From JANPLG01 sp964609085 (GTDB taxonomy: Bacteria > Armatimonadota > SYMT01), in the NCBI GenBank assembly GCA_964609085.1, contig CAZSRZ010000006.1, positions 1 to 64,000 of the forward strand: a stretch of DNA of 64,000 bases, written 5' to 3'. The position numbers and the translations under genes were made by a program. Below, in pieces: positions 8,684-17,041 of this stretch (position 1 is its first letter; each line of letters opens with the position of its first letter). The notes beneath the pieces were generated by a model. It was not told where the DNA came from. It ran no database searches and saw nothing but the letters and a program-made list of their open reading frames with translations.

Positions 8684-10177
8684 ATGAACCCGTCTCGTCT
8701 GCTTCTTGCGGTGGCCTGCGCTCTCGCGTTCTGGCTTCCCGCGGCGGGTGCGGGAGCCGTCGGCGCGACCGCCCACACGGCCCCAGCTGCTCGTCGCCCG
8801 AACATCCTGCTCATGCTGGCCGACGATCTCGGGATCGGGGATCCACGGTGCTACAACCCGGAGTCGCGCTGCGAAACGCCCGCCATGGACGCCCTCGCCC
8901 GGGCTGGCCGGCGCTTCACGGACGCCCACTCCCCCTCGGCGGTGTGCACGCCCACACGCTACGGACTCCTGACTGGCCGCTACGCGTGGCGAACGCGGCT
9001 CCAGCAAGGCGTGCTGCAGGGTTACGATCCCGCGCTCATCGAGGGCGGAAGGCTTACTCTCCCTGAGTTGCTGCGTCGGCAGGGCTACCGGACCGGAGGG
9101 TTCGGCAAGTGGCACCTGGGGTTCGGGCGCCGAGCGAGGGTGGACTATGCCCGGCCACTGCGTCCGGGTCCCCTGGAGATCGGCTTCGACCGCTTCTTCG
9201 GCATCCCGTCGTCGCTTGACTTTCCACCCTACGTGTTCGTTGATCAGGATCGTCCGACCCGGCAGCCGACGGAGCAGATCGGGGACAGCCGTGGACAACG
9301 CGACGGTGGAGCCGGTTTCTGGCGGGCTGGAGCGATCGCGCCGGGCTTTCGCCACGCGGATGTGCTGCCGGAGGTGACACGGCAGGCCATCGCGTTCCTG
9401 CAAGAGCAGAGCGCTGCCCAACCGTTCTTTTGCTACCTCCCGTTCGCGTCGCCGCACACTCCCTGGCTCCCGTCCGCGGCCTGGCAGGGGAAGTCGCCGG
9501 CAGGGCCATACGGCGACTTCGTGATGGAGACGGACGCGGCGATCGGGCAGGTGCTCGCTGTGCTCCGAGAGCGGGGCCTGGACCGTAACACGCTGGTTCT
9601 GCTCACCAGCGACAATGGGGCTCACTGGCTCCCGAATGAGATCGAACGGACCGGGCACCGGGCCAACGGTCCATGGCGCGGCCAGAAGTCCGACATCTTC
9701 GAAGCCGGTCATCGTGTGCCGTTCATTGCTCGCTGGCCAGGGGTGATCCCGCCGGGAACGACCAGCGACGCGACCCTCTGTCACGTCGACTTCACTGCCA
9801 CCATCGCGGAACTTCTGGGAGTGCCGTTGCCCGATGATGCCGCCGAGGACAGCTTCAGCTTCCTCAGCCGACTACAAGACCGCGCTTCGGAGGCGCCCGC
9901 GCGGCGGTCTCTCGTGAGCCACTCCGGGAACGGCGTCTTTGCCTACCGCGAGGGCCGTTGGAAGCTGATCGAGGGGCTCGGATCCGGCGGGTTTACCCCG
10001 CCCGCCCGGGTTCAACCGGGACCGGACGGCGTGACCGGCCAACTCTACGACTTGCGCACCGATCCGGGCGAGACGCGCAACCGCTGGGCCGAGCGGCCGG
10101 AGATCGTGGCCCGCCTCGCTGCCCGGCTCAAAGTGATTCGGGAGGGCGGCAGGAGCCGCCCCCGCGCCGCGCCGTAG
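8684..10177 (+). CDS. Secreted arylsulfatase-family hydrolase
   Basis: A 497-residue sulfatase with an N-terminal signal peptide ending near residue 25. The catalytic motif is CTPTR (Cys88), the site converted to formylglycine in type I sulfatases; the following GLLTGRY is also canonical. Metal-binding ADDLG near residue 47, GFGKWHLG and the late SDNGAHW complete the active site. These enzymes remove sulfate from sulfated glycans or aryl esters outside the cytoplasm. ATG at 8684 is chosen because TGAGGTG lies 6 bases upstream. The gene stands alone and divergent from the secE operon. A formylglycine-generating enzyme is not seen in the window. Substrate not inferable. Confidence 0.92.
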   Translation: MNPSRLLLAVACALAFWLPAAGAGAVGATAHTAPAARRPNILLMLADDLGIGDPRCYNPESRCETPAMDALARAGRRFTDAHSPSAVCTPTRYGLLTGRYAWRTRLQQGVLQGYDPALIEGGRLTLPELLRRQGYRTGGFGKWHLGFGRRARVDYARPLRPGPLEIGFDRFFGIPSSLDFPPYVFVDQDRPTRQPTEQIGDSRGQRDGGAGFWRAGAIAPGFRHADVLPEVTRQAIAFLQEQSAAQPFFCYLPFASPHTPWLPSAAWQGKSPAGPYGDFVMETDAAIGQVLAVLRERGLDRNTLVLLTSDNGAHWLPNEIERTGHRANGPWRGQKSDIFEAGHRVPFIARWPGVIPPGTTSDATLCHVDFTATIAELLGVPLPDDAAEDSFSFLSRLQDRASEAPARRSLVSHSGNGVFAYREGRWKLIEGLGSGGFTPPARVQPGPDGVTGQLYDLRTDPGETRNRWAERPEIVARLAARLKVIREGGRSRPRAAP

Positions 10178-10553
10178 GAATGCAGCGGCCCGCGCAGTGC
10201 TGAGCGCGTCAGCGCCGGGATGCGGGCTGTGCCGGGATGCGGGTAGTGCCGAAGCACCTGCGAACCAGGCGAGCGCGACCGTGACCCCGAGGTTTGTGCT
10301 CACCGCGCTGCCGGCCATACCTGATCTGGCTTGGGGGAGCCCGCTGCCCGCCGTGGGTGACCGGGGTCGCGGCCGGTGTCCGGCTGAGGCAGGTGGGGAT
10401 CCGGGCTATCGACCCGGGCGACCCGGCCTCGGACCCCTCCTCTGCTCGAGGGATGGGGCATTCAGGAAGGTGAAACCCCAGTTGCCCTAGAACTGGCGAA
10501 CCACTTGCCTACCTGGCGATCGCACGCCCCCGACCTCCCCCGAGTCCCGCCCC
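10178..10553. other. Intergenic region with a dispersed repeat
   Basis: No gene recognised in 376 bp. Near its left end (10202-10223) is a 22-bp stretch containing GCGCGTCAGCGCCGGGATGC that recurs exactly at 33285-33306, both followed after 3 bases by CTGTGCCG. CGGGATGCGGG also repeats locally, about 15 bp apart. No clear promoter for the downstream MFS gene could be picked out. Confidence 0.6.
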
Positions 10554-11867
10554 ATGTCCACGCGCGCCAAGCTGTTTCTGATGATGGTACTGGAGTTCTT
10601 CATCTGGGGGGCCTGGCTGCCGCTGATCTTCGGTTACCTGCCCGGGCTTCACTTTTCGCCGGGCGAGCAGTCGCTGATCCTGAATGCCTTTCCCGTAGCC
10701 GCTCTGGTCGGGATGTTCTTCAGCAACCAGTTTGCGGATCGCAACTTCGCGGCCGAGCGCTTCCTCGCCTTCAGCCACCTGATGGGCGGACTCGCGATCC
10801 TCGGCCTCGGGTTCGTGACGGAATTCTGGCCGTTCTTCATCCTGATGCTGATCCACTGCCTCCTCTTCGTCCCGACCATCTCCATCACCAACTCCATCGC
10901 TTTCGCTAACCTGAAGGACCCGGAGAAGGAGTTTGGCCTGGTCCGGATGGGCGGCACCATCGGTTGGGTGCTCGCCGCCTGGCCGTTCACGTTTATCTTC
11001 GTGGACTGGGCGAAGGTGCAGGCCGCCAACCCACAGGGCACCGTCGCCTGGCTGGAGACGGTCCTCGGCTCTGGATTGGGCGGTCCGGCGCTGGTCGAGG
11101 CGACTCGCTGGACCTTCATCGTCGCGGGGATTGCCGCGCTTGTGCTGGCAGCCTACAGCCTGACCTTGCCGCACACGCCGCCGAAGAAGGCTCAGATAGG
11201 ATCGCAAGACCAGCTCGCGTTCGTCGAAGCTGCAAAGCTCCTCGGCGTTCCCTTCGTCATGATCCTCTGGCTCGTCACCTTCGCGGACTCGTTCATCCAC
11301 AACTGCTACTTCAACTGGACCGGACGCTTCCTGGGCAGTGCGGACGTCGGCATCCCCGGCAACTGGATCATGCCGGTGATGAGCATCGGTCAGATTGCTG
11401 AGATCGGCACGATGGCGATCCTCGGGCTTGTCCTGAAGCGGCTGGGCTGGCGGGTGACCATGCTGGTAGGGATCCTGGGGCACGTTATCCGGTTCGCTGT
11501 CTACGCCTTCCTTCCGATCCCCGCGCTGATCGTCGGCGTCCAGGTGCTCCACGGCATCTGCTACGCTTTCTTCTTCGCCACGGTCTACATCTTCGTCGAC
11601 GCCTACTTCCCCAAAGACGCTCGCACGAGCGCGCAGGGGCTCTTCAACGTGATGATCCTGGGTGTAGGTGCGCTGGCTGCCAATTTCATCTGCCCCTGGC
11701 TGCTGGAATCCGTCTACACGAACCCGGACACAAAGGTCATCGACTACCGGTCCCTGTTCCTCGTGCCGTGTTTGATCGGGCTTGCAGCAGCAGTCGTCCT
11801 CGGGCTGTTCTTCCACCCGCCGGCGAAACCCGCCTCGGAGGATCCGGCCCCCGCGCCGTTCCACTGA
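10554..11867 (+). CDS. MFS transporter, nucleoside:H+ symporter (NupG/XapB)-like
   Basis: A 437-residue protein with about 12 membrane segments. The opening MVLEFFIWGAWLPLIFGYL and the loop FANLKDPEKEFGLVRMGGTIGW match the NupG-type nucleoside permease branch of the major facilitator superfamily, common in Planctomycetota and related phyla. The C-terminal half has the YFNWTGRFLG loop and a helix-rich end. Inner membrane; probable cargo is a nucleoside or a sugar, but this is inference from the family. It is a single-gene unit convergent with pafA, 58 bp between stops. Confidence 0.8.
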   Translation: MSTRAKLFLMMVLEFFIWGAWLPLIFGYLPGLHFSPGEQSLILNAFPVAALVGMFFSNQFADRNFAAERFLAFSHLMGGLAILGLGFVTEFWPFFILMLIHCLLFVPTISITNSIAFANLKDPEKEFGLVRMGGTIGWVLAAWPFTFIFVDWAKVQAANPQGTVAWLETVLGSGLGGPALVEATRWTFIVAGIAALVLAAYSLTLPHTPPKKAQIGSQDQLAFVEAAKLLGVPFVMILWLVTFADSFIHNCYFNWTGRFLGSADVGIPGNWIMPVMSIGQIAEIGTMAILGLVLKRLGWRVTMLVGILGHVIRFAVYAFLPIPALIVGVQVLHGICYAFFFATVYIFVDAYFPKDARTSAQGLFNVMILGVGALAANFICPWLLESVYTNPDTKVIDYRSLFLVPCLIGLAAAVVLGLFFHPPAKPASEDPAPAPFH

Positions 11868-11925
11868 TTGAGGCATCCGTGCCTGAGGATGGGACACCGC
11901 CGGCGGCCGGTATGCTCTGGCGGCT

Positions 11926-13401
11926 CTACCCTGCGGCGCGTAGGAAGTTCCGCGTCTCGGGCTGGTAGCTGCTCAGTGGATTGGGCAACGGCAGCACGCG
12001 CTCGCGGTCCAGGTAGACGCCGTCCCAGTCGATGACGTAGCGGCGGGCGTGCTGGTCCCGCAGATGACGGATGGCGCGGCCGCGAGCGGCCGCTCGGGTA
12101 TCCTGCGGCGGGGTTTCGCAAGCGCGCTCCACATCCCGATCCGAGATGAGGCGCGGCATCCGTCCGTCGGCCACCCAGCCCTGGTGGAGGCCGCGCGCCG
12201 GGTTGATGTTGTGGTACTCCATGTCCAGGCTGTGCAGGGCATCATCGTGCCAGGTCAGCCCTTCGGCTTCGCGGAACATGCGCAGCAACCGCAGCTTCGC
12301 GACCCAATCCACCCGGTCATCCAGGAGCATCGGGTCGGTTTCCAGGCCGGTGAGGGCGTAATCCCATTCCGCGAGTAGCCAGTCGGTGCGCGAGTCCCGG
12401 CCTTTGAGGTGCCGCTGCGCTGCGTCCAGGTAGCTCCGCTGCAGGTCCACGGCCGGGATGGTGCTCCCGTCGGCCAGTTGAACCACCCACTTCCAGCGCG
12501 GATCACGCGAGACGGAGCGCAGCGTCTCAATCGGATCAGCCAGGCGCACGCCTTCCGGCACCAGCCCATCCTCCACCAGATCCAGCACAAGGCAGGTCGT
12601 GCCGATCTTCATCGCCGTGGCCCACTCGCTCTGGTTGGTTTCTCCGAACAGCAAGTGGAGCCGGTGGAGGTCGCCACAGCTATAGTAGCTATCCCATTTG
12701 GGGTTGATGATGGCGCGGTTGAATCGGACCTTTGAAGCGACCGTGCGCAGGATGTGGTCGGCCCGCTGGGAGAGCTGGTACTCCACGGTGCGGTCGATCT
12801 CAACGGCGTAGATGTTGTGCACCCAGATGGTGTCCGCTTCGTGATGGCCGAGTTGCATCACGTTGTTCCGGAAGTCGCTCCGGTTGAGCCGATGGCCACC
12901 GACGCGGCCGACTCCGGCGAAGATCTGGCGGGTGACCAGAAACGGGAGCAAGAAGGCGATGGCGTCGTGGAAGAACTCCTCGGTGAGCCGCGCGAGGTAG
13001 TTCTCATGGCAGCCGAAGGTGTGGCCGCCGAAGTGATCCACGCTGTTGTTGTGGAAGGAGACGGCCTCGGTCAGCCCGAGATCATCCAGGGCACCCTGCA
13101 GGATCCGCTGGCCCGCTTTATCCTGGGCGACCAGGTCCAGCACGTCGCTGCATTCGGCCGTCGCGTACTCCTCATGGTCGCCCACGGCGTCGATGTAAAG
13201 GCGACCACCATTGACCAGGAATCCGCCCGCGCGGGCCGGCTCAAACGTGTGGTCCCGGGCGTGGAGATCGATCAATCCTAGCCGCCGCTCGTTGAACACG
13301 TAGTCGCGGACGCGGCCGACGACCTGTTCCGGTTTCCCCACGGCCGGGTCGTGCACCAGGCAGCCATACTCGGTCTCGATACCAAAAATCCGACGGTCCA
13401 T
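11926..13401 (-). CDS. pafA: Pup/UBact ligase PafA
   Basis: A 491-residue ligase of the carboxylate-amine ligase fold. GIETEYG (metal/ATP-binding Glu9) opens the protein; GGRLYIDAVGDHEEYATAEC carries the catalytic Asp71 matching Asp64 of the mycobacterial enzyme; SFHNNSVDHFG and SLDMEYHNINP are further family motifs. No Dop-type loop interrupts the region before GGRLY, which separates it from the neighbouring Dop. It activates the C-terminal carboxylate of the Pup-like modifier with ATP and attaches it to lysines of target proteins. It is the last gene of dop-UBact-prcB-prcA-pafA, 51 bp after prcA, with GAGG 8 bases before the ATG. Confidence 0.95.
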   Translation of the reverse strand: MDRRIFGIETEYGCLVHDPAVGKPEQVVGRVRDYVFNERRLGLIDLHARDHTFEPARAGGFLVNGGRLYIDAVGDHEEYATAECSDVLDLVAQDKAGQRILQGALDDLGLTEAVSFHNNSVDHFGGHTFGCHENYLARLTEEFFHDAIAFLLPFLVTRQIFAGVGRVGGHRLNRSDFRNNVMQLGHHEADTIWVHNIYAVEIDRTVEYQLSQRADHILRTVASKVRFNRAIINPKWDSYYSCGDLHRLHLLFGETNQSEWATAMKIGTTCLVLDLVEDGLVPEGVRLADPIETLRSVSRDPRWKWVVQLADGSTIPAVDLQRSYLDAAQRHLKGRDSRTDWLLAEWDYALTGLETDPMLLDDRVDWVAKLRLLRMFREAEGLTWHDDALHSLDMEYHNINPARGLHQGWVADGRMPRLISDRDVERACETPPQDTRAAARGRAIRHLRDQHARRYVIDWDGVYLDRERVLPLPNPLSSYQPETRNFLRAAG

Positions 13402-13452
13402 GCGGCCGACCTCACTCTCCTCCGCGTCACACGGCTAGCGGAGCACCGCGAG

Positions 13453-14229
13453 CTACTCGGCGTAGGCGGCGCGCGCCGGCGCGAGTTCCGCGTCGCCCAA
13501 GAGGCGGAAATGCCGGTCTCGCGGGGTCCGGCGCTCGAGGAAGGCAATCTCGAGCCGCGCCCCATCCCGAGCGTCGGGCGCGAGTTCCGCAGCCAGCAGA
13601 GTTTCGGGCGACTTCGGCTCTTCGGCGTCTTTCGAACCCGGGCGAGCGCCGCTGCGCCCAACCGCCCACGTTTCCAGGCACAGGCGGAGCAGGGACGCGC
13701 GGTCCTCGAGGAGCGGGATCCCGGCGTGCAGCCGGTCGATCATCGCGTTCTCGGCTTCGAGCGATCCGGCAATGACGCTGTAGCCGCGCTCTTCTCGATA
13801 CTCTCCATCGAACCCTAGTACGAAGAACGCATCCTGCTCCGGCGTCTCGCCCAGCTCGGCGAACACCCCGCGGAAGACGAACGGCGCGGCGAAGGGATCC
13901 CCAAATGCCCGCTTCAGCGCGGGAGAAAGCACGGAGCCGACCAGGCGTTGTCCGGTGACGTCGTCGGGCGAACGCTGGAACCCTTCCCGGTGACAGAAGT
14001 CGATCGCGGCGGACCGCAGCGTCTCGATATCGCTCTGATTGCCGATCCCCGACATCGCCAGCCGGTCGTAGACCTCGAAGATCTTGCGCTGAGAGTGATG
14101 CAGACTGGCGAGGTAGAGCCCCTCGGGCCGGCTCACACAGACCACGGGGCTTCCTTCGCGGAGTCGTTCTTCGACGTACTCGGTCCGCGTCTGGATCGAC
14201 TGGTTCCAGTCGTAGGGGGTGAAGCTCAT
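13453..14229 (-). CDS. prcA: Proteasome subunit alpha
   Basis: A 258-residue 20S proteasome alpha subunit. The start SFTPYDWNQSIQTRTEYVEERL and the VVCVSRPEGLYLASLHHSQRKIFEVYDRLAMSG-type region correspond to the gating N-terminus and first beta strands of the bacterial alpha subunit. There is no N-terminal Thr maturation site, as expected for the inactive outer ring. The ATG overlaps the prcB stop (ATGA, 14226-14229), implying translational coupling and balanced ring assembly. The last 50 residues are charged and poorly conserved, as usual for bacterial PrcA tails. Confidence 0.92.
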   Translation of the reverse strand: MSFTPYDWNQSIQTRTEYVEERLREGSPVVCVSRPEGLYLASLHHSQRKIFEVYDRLAMSGIGNQSDIETLRSAAIDFCHREGFQRSPDDVTGQRLVGSVLSPALKRAFGDPFAAPFVFRGVFAELGETPEQDAFFVLGFDGEYREERGYSVIAGSLEAENAMIDRLHAGIPLLEDRASLLRLCLETWAVGRSGARPGSKDAEEPKSPETLLAAELAPDARDGARLEIAFLERRTPRDRHFRLLGDAELAPARAAYAE

Positions 14230-15005
14230 CGCGGTCCCTGCCCCGCGAGGGACCCGATGGCCGCTCTAAGTTCGGTCTCGGGCACGTCGAAGACGCCCTC
14301 CGCCTCGATGCCTCGGGCGATTGGCAGGATCTTCTGCAGGCCGCCCGTGGCGCTGTCGAGGTCGGCGGCGATGTCCAGCAAGACTACGGCTTCCGAGAGC
14401 GCCTCGCTCCGTGTCATCTCGGTGAACGGCCGCTTGCGGCGACAGATGTACTCGAAGGCACCGCGGATCCGCTCAGATCCCGAGCCGGCGGCACCAAACT
14501 CGGCGTTTTCGAAGCGGGCGCCCATCCCGTCATACATGAAGATCCGGCCCTCCCCGGTGCGGGCATCGAAGGCGCTGACCACGGGGATGAAGGCGCCGAT
14601 CCCCTGCAGCGCCATGGCGAGGTTCCCGGCGATGGCTCGTGAGACTTCGCTGATCTTGCCGTCCAGGCTCATTTCTTGCAGTTCGCGGCGAGCGTAATAG
14701 CGGAAAGCGTGCCGCAGGTACCGCGTGATCTCCATGGCGCGGGCGAAAGAGCCGGAGATGGCCATCAGGGTGTGATCATCCAGCGGCAGGATCTTGTCCG
14801 CGCGATCGAACATCACCCCCGTGCCGGCCGTGGCCCGCCGGTCCCCCAGATTCAACACACCGTCCCGATACTTCACCGCGATCACCGTGGTGCCGTGCGT
14901 GTCGAACTCCGCGGGCGGCGTCGCTGGCCGGTGCGCTCCCGCGTGGGGAGCCTCCTGGATGCCCCCAATCAATTCGAGAAAGCTACCGTTGTGGATGTCG
15001 ATCAT
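14226..15005 (-). CDS. prcB: Proteasome subunit beta
   Basis: A 259-residue catalytic 20S subunit. A 38-residue propeptide ends in Asp-Thr-His-Gly, and the mature chain would begin Thr39-Thr-Val-Ile-Ala-Val-Lys, with Thr39 the nucleophile. The GDRRATAG and KILPLDDHTLMAISG motifs are family hallmarks. ATG at 15005 is chosen because it gives a propeptide of normal size; longer reading runs back into the UBact gene in another frame. It lies 43 bp after UBact and overlaps prcA by four bases. Forms the inner rings of the degradation chamber. Confidence 0.95.
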   Translation of the reverse strand: MIDIHNGSFLELIGGIQEAPHAGAHRPATPPAEFDTHGTTVIAVKYRDGVLNLGDRRATAGTGVMFDRADKILPLDDHTLMAISGSFARAMEITRYLRHAFRYYARRELQEMSLDGKISEVSRAIAGNLAMALQGIGAFIPVVSAFDARTGEGRIFMYDGMGARFENAEFGAAGSGSERIRGAFEYICRRKRPFTEMTRSEALSEAVVLLDIAADLDSATGGLQKILPIARGIEAEGVFDVPETELRAAIGSLAGQGPR

Positions 15006-15048
15006 TACGTGCGCAAGGCTCTGTGCTGCTTCGGGCGAACGACGGTGT

Positions 15049-15237
15049 CTACTGGCCGCTGCGCTGCCGGTATCGCCGCGCCTGTTCGGGGTCGACGCGG
15101 CGCATGCGCTTGAGGAGATCACTCGGGTCCGGCCGGCGCACGTCGGGGGTTTTGGGCCCGCTGTCGTCCCCCTGCCGTCGGAGCGGATCCGGTGCACTCG
15201 GCCGTTGGATGCGTTCTTCGCCCTTAAACATCTGCAT
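15049..15237 (-). CDS. ubact: UBact, Pup-like protein modifier
   Basis: A 62-residue protein, Arg/Pro/Asp-rich, ending RRYRQRSGQ. The GDDSGPKTPDVRRPDPSDLL core, the KRMRRVDPEQARRY helix and the Ser-Gly-Gln terminus match UBact, the Pup-like modifier described in Armatimonadota and Nitrospirota, rather than actinobacterial Pup with its Gly-Gly terminus. The final Gln implies that Dop must deamidate it to Glu before PafA can use it. The ATG at 15237 lies inside the last codons of dop (14-bp overlap), so translation is coupled; ATG at 15231 is the alternative. Position between dop and prcB is the expected one. It carries no lysine-rich tail; Lys5, Lys29 and Lys43 are the only lysines. Confidence 0.93.
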   Translation of the reverse strand: MQMFKGEERIQRPSAPDPLRRQGDDSGPKTPDVRRPDPSDLLKRMRRVDPEQARRYRQRSGQ

Positions 15238-16747
15238 GGTTGCCTCCGCCGACCGCCGACAGCACCGCGAACCCTTCCTCTGGTGTTTTAGCGGCGGCGA
15301 GGGCTGCATACAACACCGCCAGCCGTTCCGGCTCAAGAATGACCGGCAGGGCAAGCCGCCGGCCGCCGCGAACCACGAGACTGCCCCAGGCAATCCTTTC
15401 GATCTCGGCGCCGAACCGTTCGATCATCAACCCCCGCAAGCCGGCGCGGGTGTCCATCGGCGGCCGGCGGAGTGCGGCTTCGACCTTGCTGTCGTCCACG
15501 ACCGCCCGCATTGCGCCGGACGCTTCCAGGTAGCGATGCAGGCCTTCTTCCGGGTCGAGGTTGTGGTACTCGAGATCCAGACTCTGCATCTGCGCGCGGT
15601 CCCAGCCGCCCTCCTCCGCCTCTGCGTAGGTGCGCAGGAGTTGCCACTTGGCGGTCCAGTCCAGCCGATCCACCGTGAGGAAGGGGTCGCGGTCGAGATC
15701 TTCCAGCAGCTCTTCCCAGGCTGCAAGCAGGGCGTCCGTCTCGGCGTCGCGCCCGGCGAGTAGCGCCGCAGCGTCCCTTAGGTATAGCCGCTGGATGTCC
15801 GTGGCGCGCAACCGGCGACCGTCCTCGAGATCGATCAGCCACTCCCCGCCGGGATCGCGTGACAGCGACCGCACGGCGCGGACGGGCTCGCGCACCCGGA
15901 AGAGGGGTTCCCAACCGGACTCGACCAGGTCCAGTACGGCCGCTGTAGCGCCGACCTTCAGCCATGTAGCAAATCCACTCATCAGAGCGTCGCCGCAAAT
16001 CACGTGCAGGCGTCGCCAACGGGCCGCGGTCGCATGCGGCTCGTCGCGGGTGTTGAAGAGAGGCCTCCGGGCCAGGGTGTCCACGCTGGCCTCTGTCTCC
16101 ACGAAGTCGGCCCGCTGCGACATCTGGTAGCGACACGCCGCAGCACCAGGTCCGCCGTTTTCGGCGCCAACCTTCCCGCTGCCGGCGTAGAGTTGCCGGG
16201 TCACGAGAAAGGGCACCAGCCCCTGGTAGAGCCGCTCGAACGGCACCTCTCGTCGGGTGAGGTAGCTTTCGTGGCAGCCGTAGCTGATGCCGTGGAAGTC
16301 GGTGTTGTTCTTGTAAACGCGGATGGGACGGCCGCTCGCATCCCCGCGGGAGCGGGCGCATTCGAGAACAGTCCTCTCCCCGGCCCGATCGTGAGCCGCG
16401 AGGTCTGCCAGCGTGCGACACTCCGGCGTGGCGTATTCGGGGTGTCCGTGATCGTTGTAGAGACGGCCGCCGTTGGGGAGGGCGTGGTCGCTGCGTTGCT
16501 CGTCGCGACTCAACCGGTCAAATCCGCTCTCCCGGTCGTAGCGCAGGTCGGCTTCGTTGGCGCTCAGCCGACCGACCTCGAAGCCGCGCATGTCCGCGCG
16601 GGGGGACTCCGCGGCATGGTCCCAGGGTCCGACCCAGGTGCCCTGATGGCTGCGGACGACCTGCCTGGCTTCCTCCGCCAGGTCCCGGGCGTCACCACCC
16701 TCCACCCAAAACCCGTACTCCGTCTCGATTCCGGCCCAGCGCTCCAC
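15224..16747 (-). CDS. dop: Depupylase/deamidase Dop
   Basis: A 507-residue paralogue of PafA. GIETEYG near the N-terminus and GGRLYNDHGHPEYATPEC with catalytic Asp99 define the fold. Between them lies a roughly 45-residue insertion (about residues 40-85) rich in charged residues, the Dop-loop that distinguishes Dop from PafA. SLDLEYHNLDPEEGLH recurs near the C-terminus. It deamidates the C-terminal Gln of the modifier and removes modifier from substrates. GTG at 16747 is chosen because AAGGAG lies 6 bases upstream; GTG at 16774 is the longer alternative. It heads the proteasome operon. The ATPase (Mpa/ARC) that normally precedes dop is not in the window. Confidence 0.94.
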   Translation of the reverse strand: MERWAGIETEYGFWVEGGDARDLAEEARQVVRSHQGTWVGPWDHAAESPRADMRGFEVGRLSANEADLRYDRESGFDRLSRDEQRSDHALPNGGRLYNDHGHPEYATPECRTLADLAAHDRAGERTVLECARSRGDASGRPIRVYKNNTDFHGISYGCHESYLTRREVPFERLYQGLVPFLVTRQLYAGSGKVGAENGGPGAAACRYQMSQRADFVETEASVDTLARRPLFNTRDEPHATAARWRRLHVICGDALMSGFATWLKVGATAAVLDLVESGWEPLFRVREPVRAVRSLSRDPGGEWLIDLEDGRRLRATDIQRLYLRDAAALLAGRDAETDALLAAWEELLEDLDRDPFLTVDRLDWTAKWQLLRTYAEAEEGGWDRAQMQSLDLEYHNLDPEEGLHRYLEASGAMRAVVDDSKVEAALRRPPMDTRAGLRGLMIERFGAEIERIAWGSLVVRGGRRLALPVILEPERLAVLYAALAAAKTPEEGFAVLSAVGGGNHADV

Positions 16748-16997
16748 GCATCGCTCCTTCCGTCCTTCGTCCACCCTTACCCGCTAAGCTTGAGTCATAG
16801 CTGGAGAAGCGTTTCCGCGGGGATTATCCCGTCAGAGAGCGCCGCTGGGATCGCCGAGTTCCAGATCGGCATGGCCGCGCCGTCGACCCCGCCCTGGGAT
16901 CGCCGAACGCGACCCTCGATGAGAAGGGCAGGGCGGGGTCGTAGCCGGAAGGGGGGACGAGCTCCGCGGGCTTACGCCCTGCGGTTCTGTAGCGGAG
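16748..16997. other. Intergenic region upstream of dop
   Basis: 250 bp between the dop start and the tandem repeat. It must carry the dop promoter, but no convincing -35/-10 pair was found. TGGGATCGCCGA occurs twice (around 16845 and 16896), and a 13-bp inverted repeat is listed separately. No Mpa/ARC coding remnant recognised. Confidence 0.5.
16884..16941. repeat. 13-bp perfect inverted repeat between dop and the duplicated locus
   Basis: CGACCCCGCCCTG at 16884-16896 and its exact reverse complement at 16929-16941, separated by 32 bases. It sits downstream of the leftmost copy of the 445-residue gene and upstream of dop on the same strand. It could act as a transcription terminator (no T-tract follows) or as a regulator site for dop. 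Confidence 0.6.
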
Positions 16998-17041
16998 CCC
17001 ACCGTCACGCGAGCGCGGAACCCCCGATCCCCAGAAAAGGT

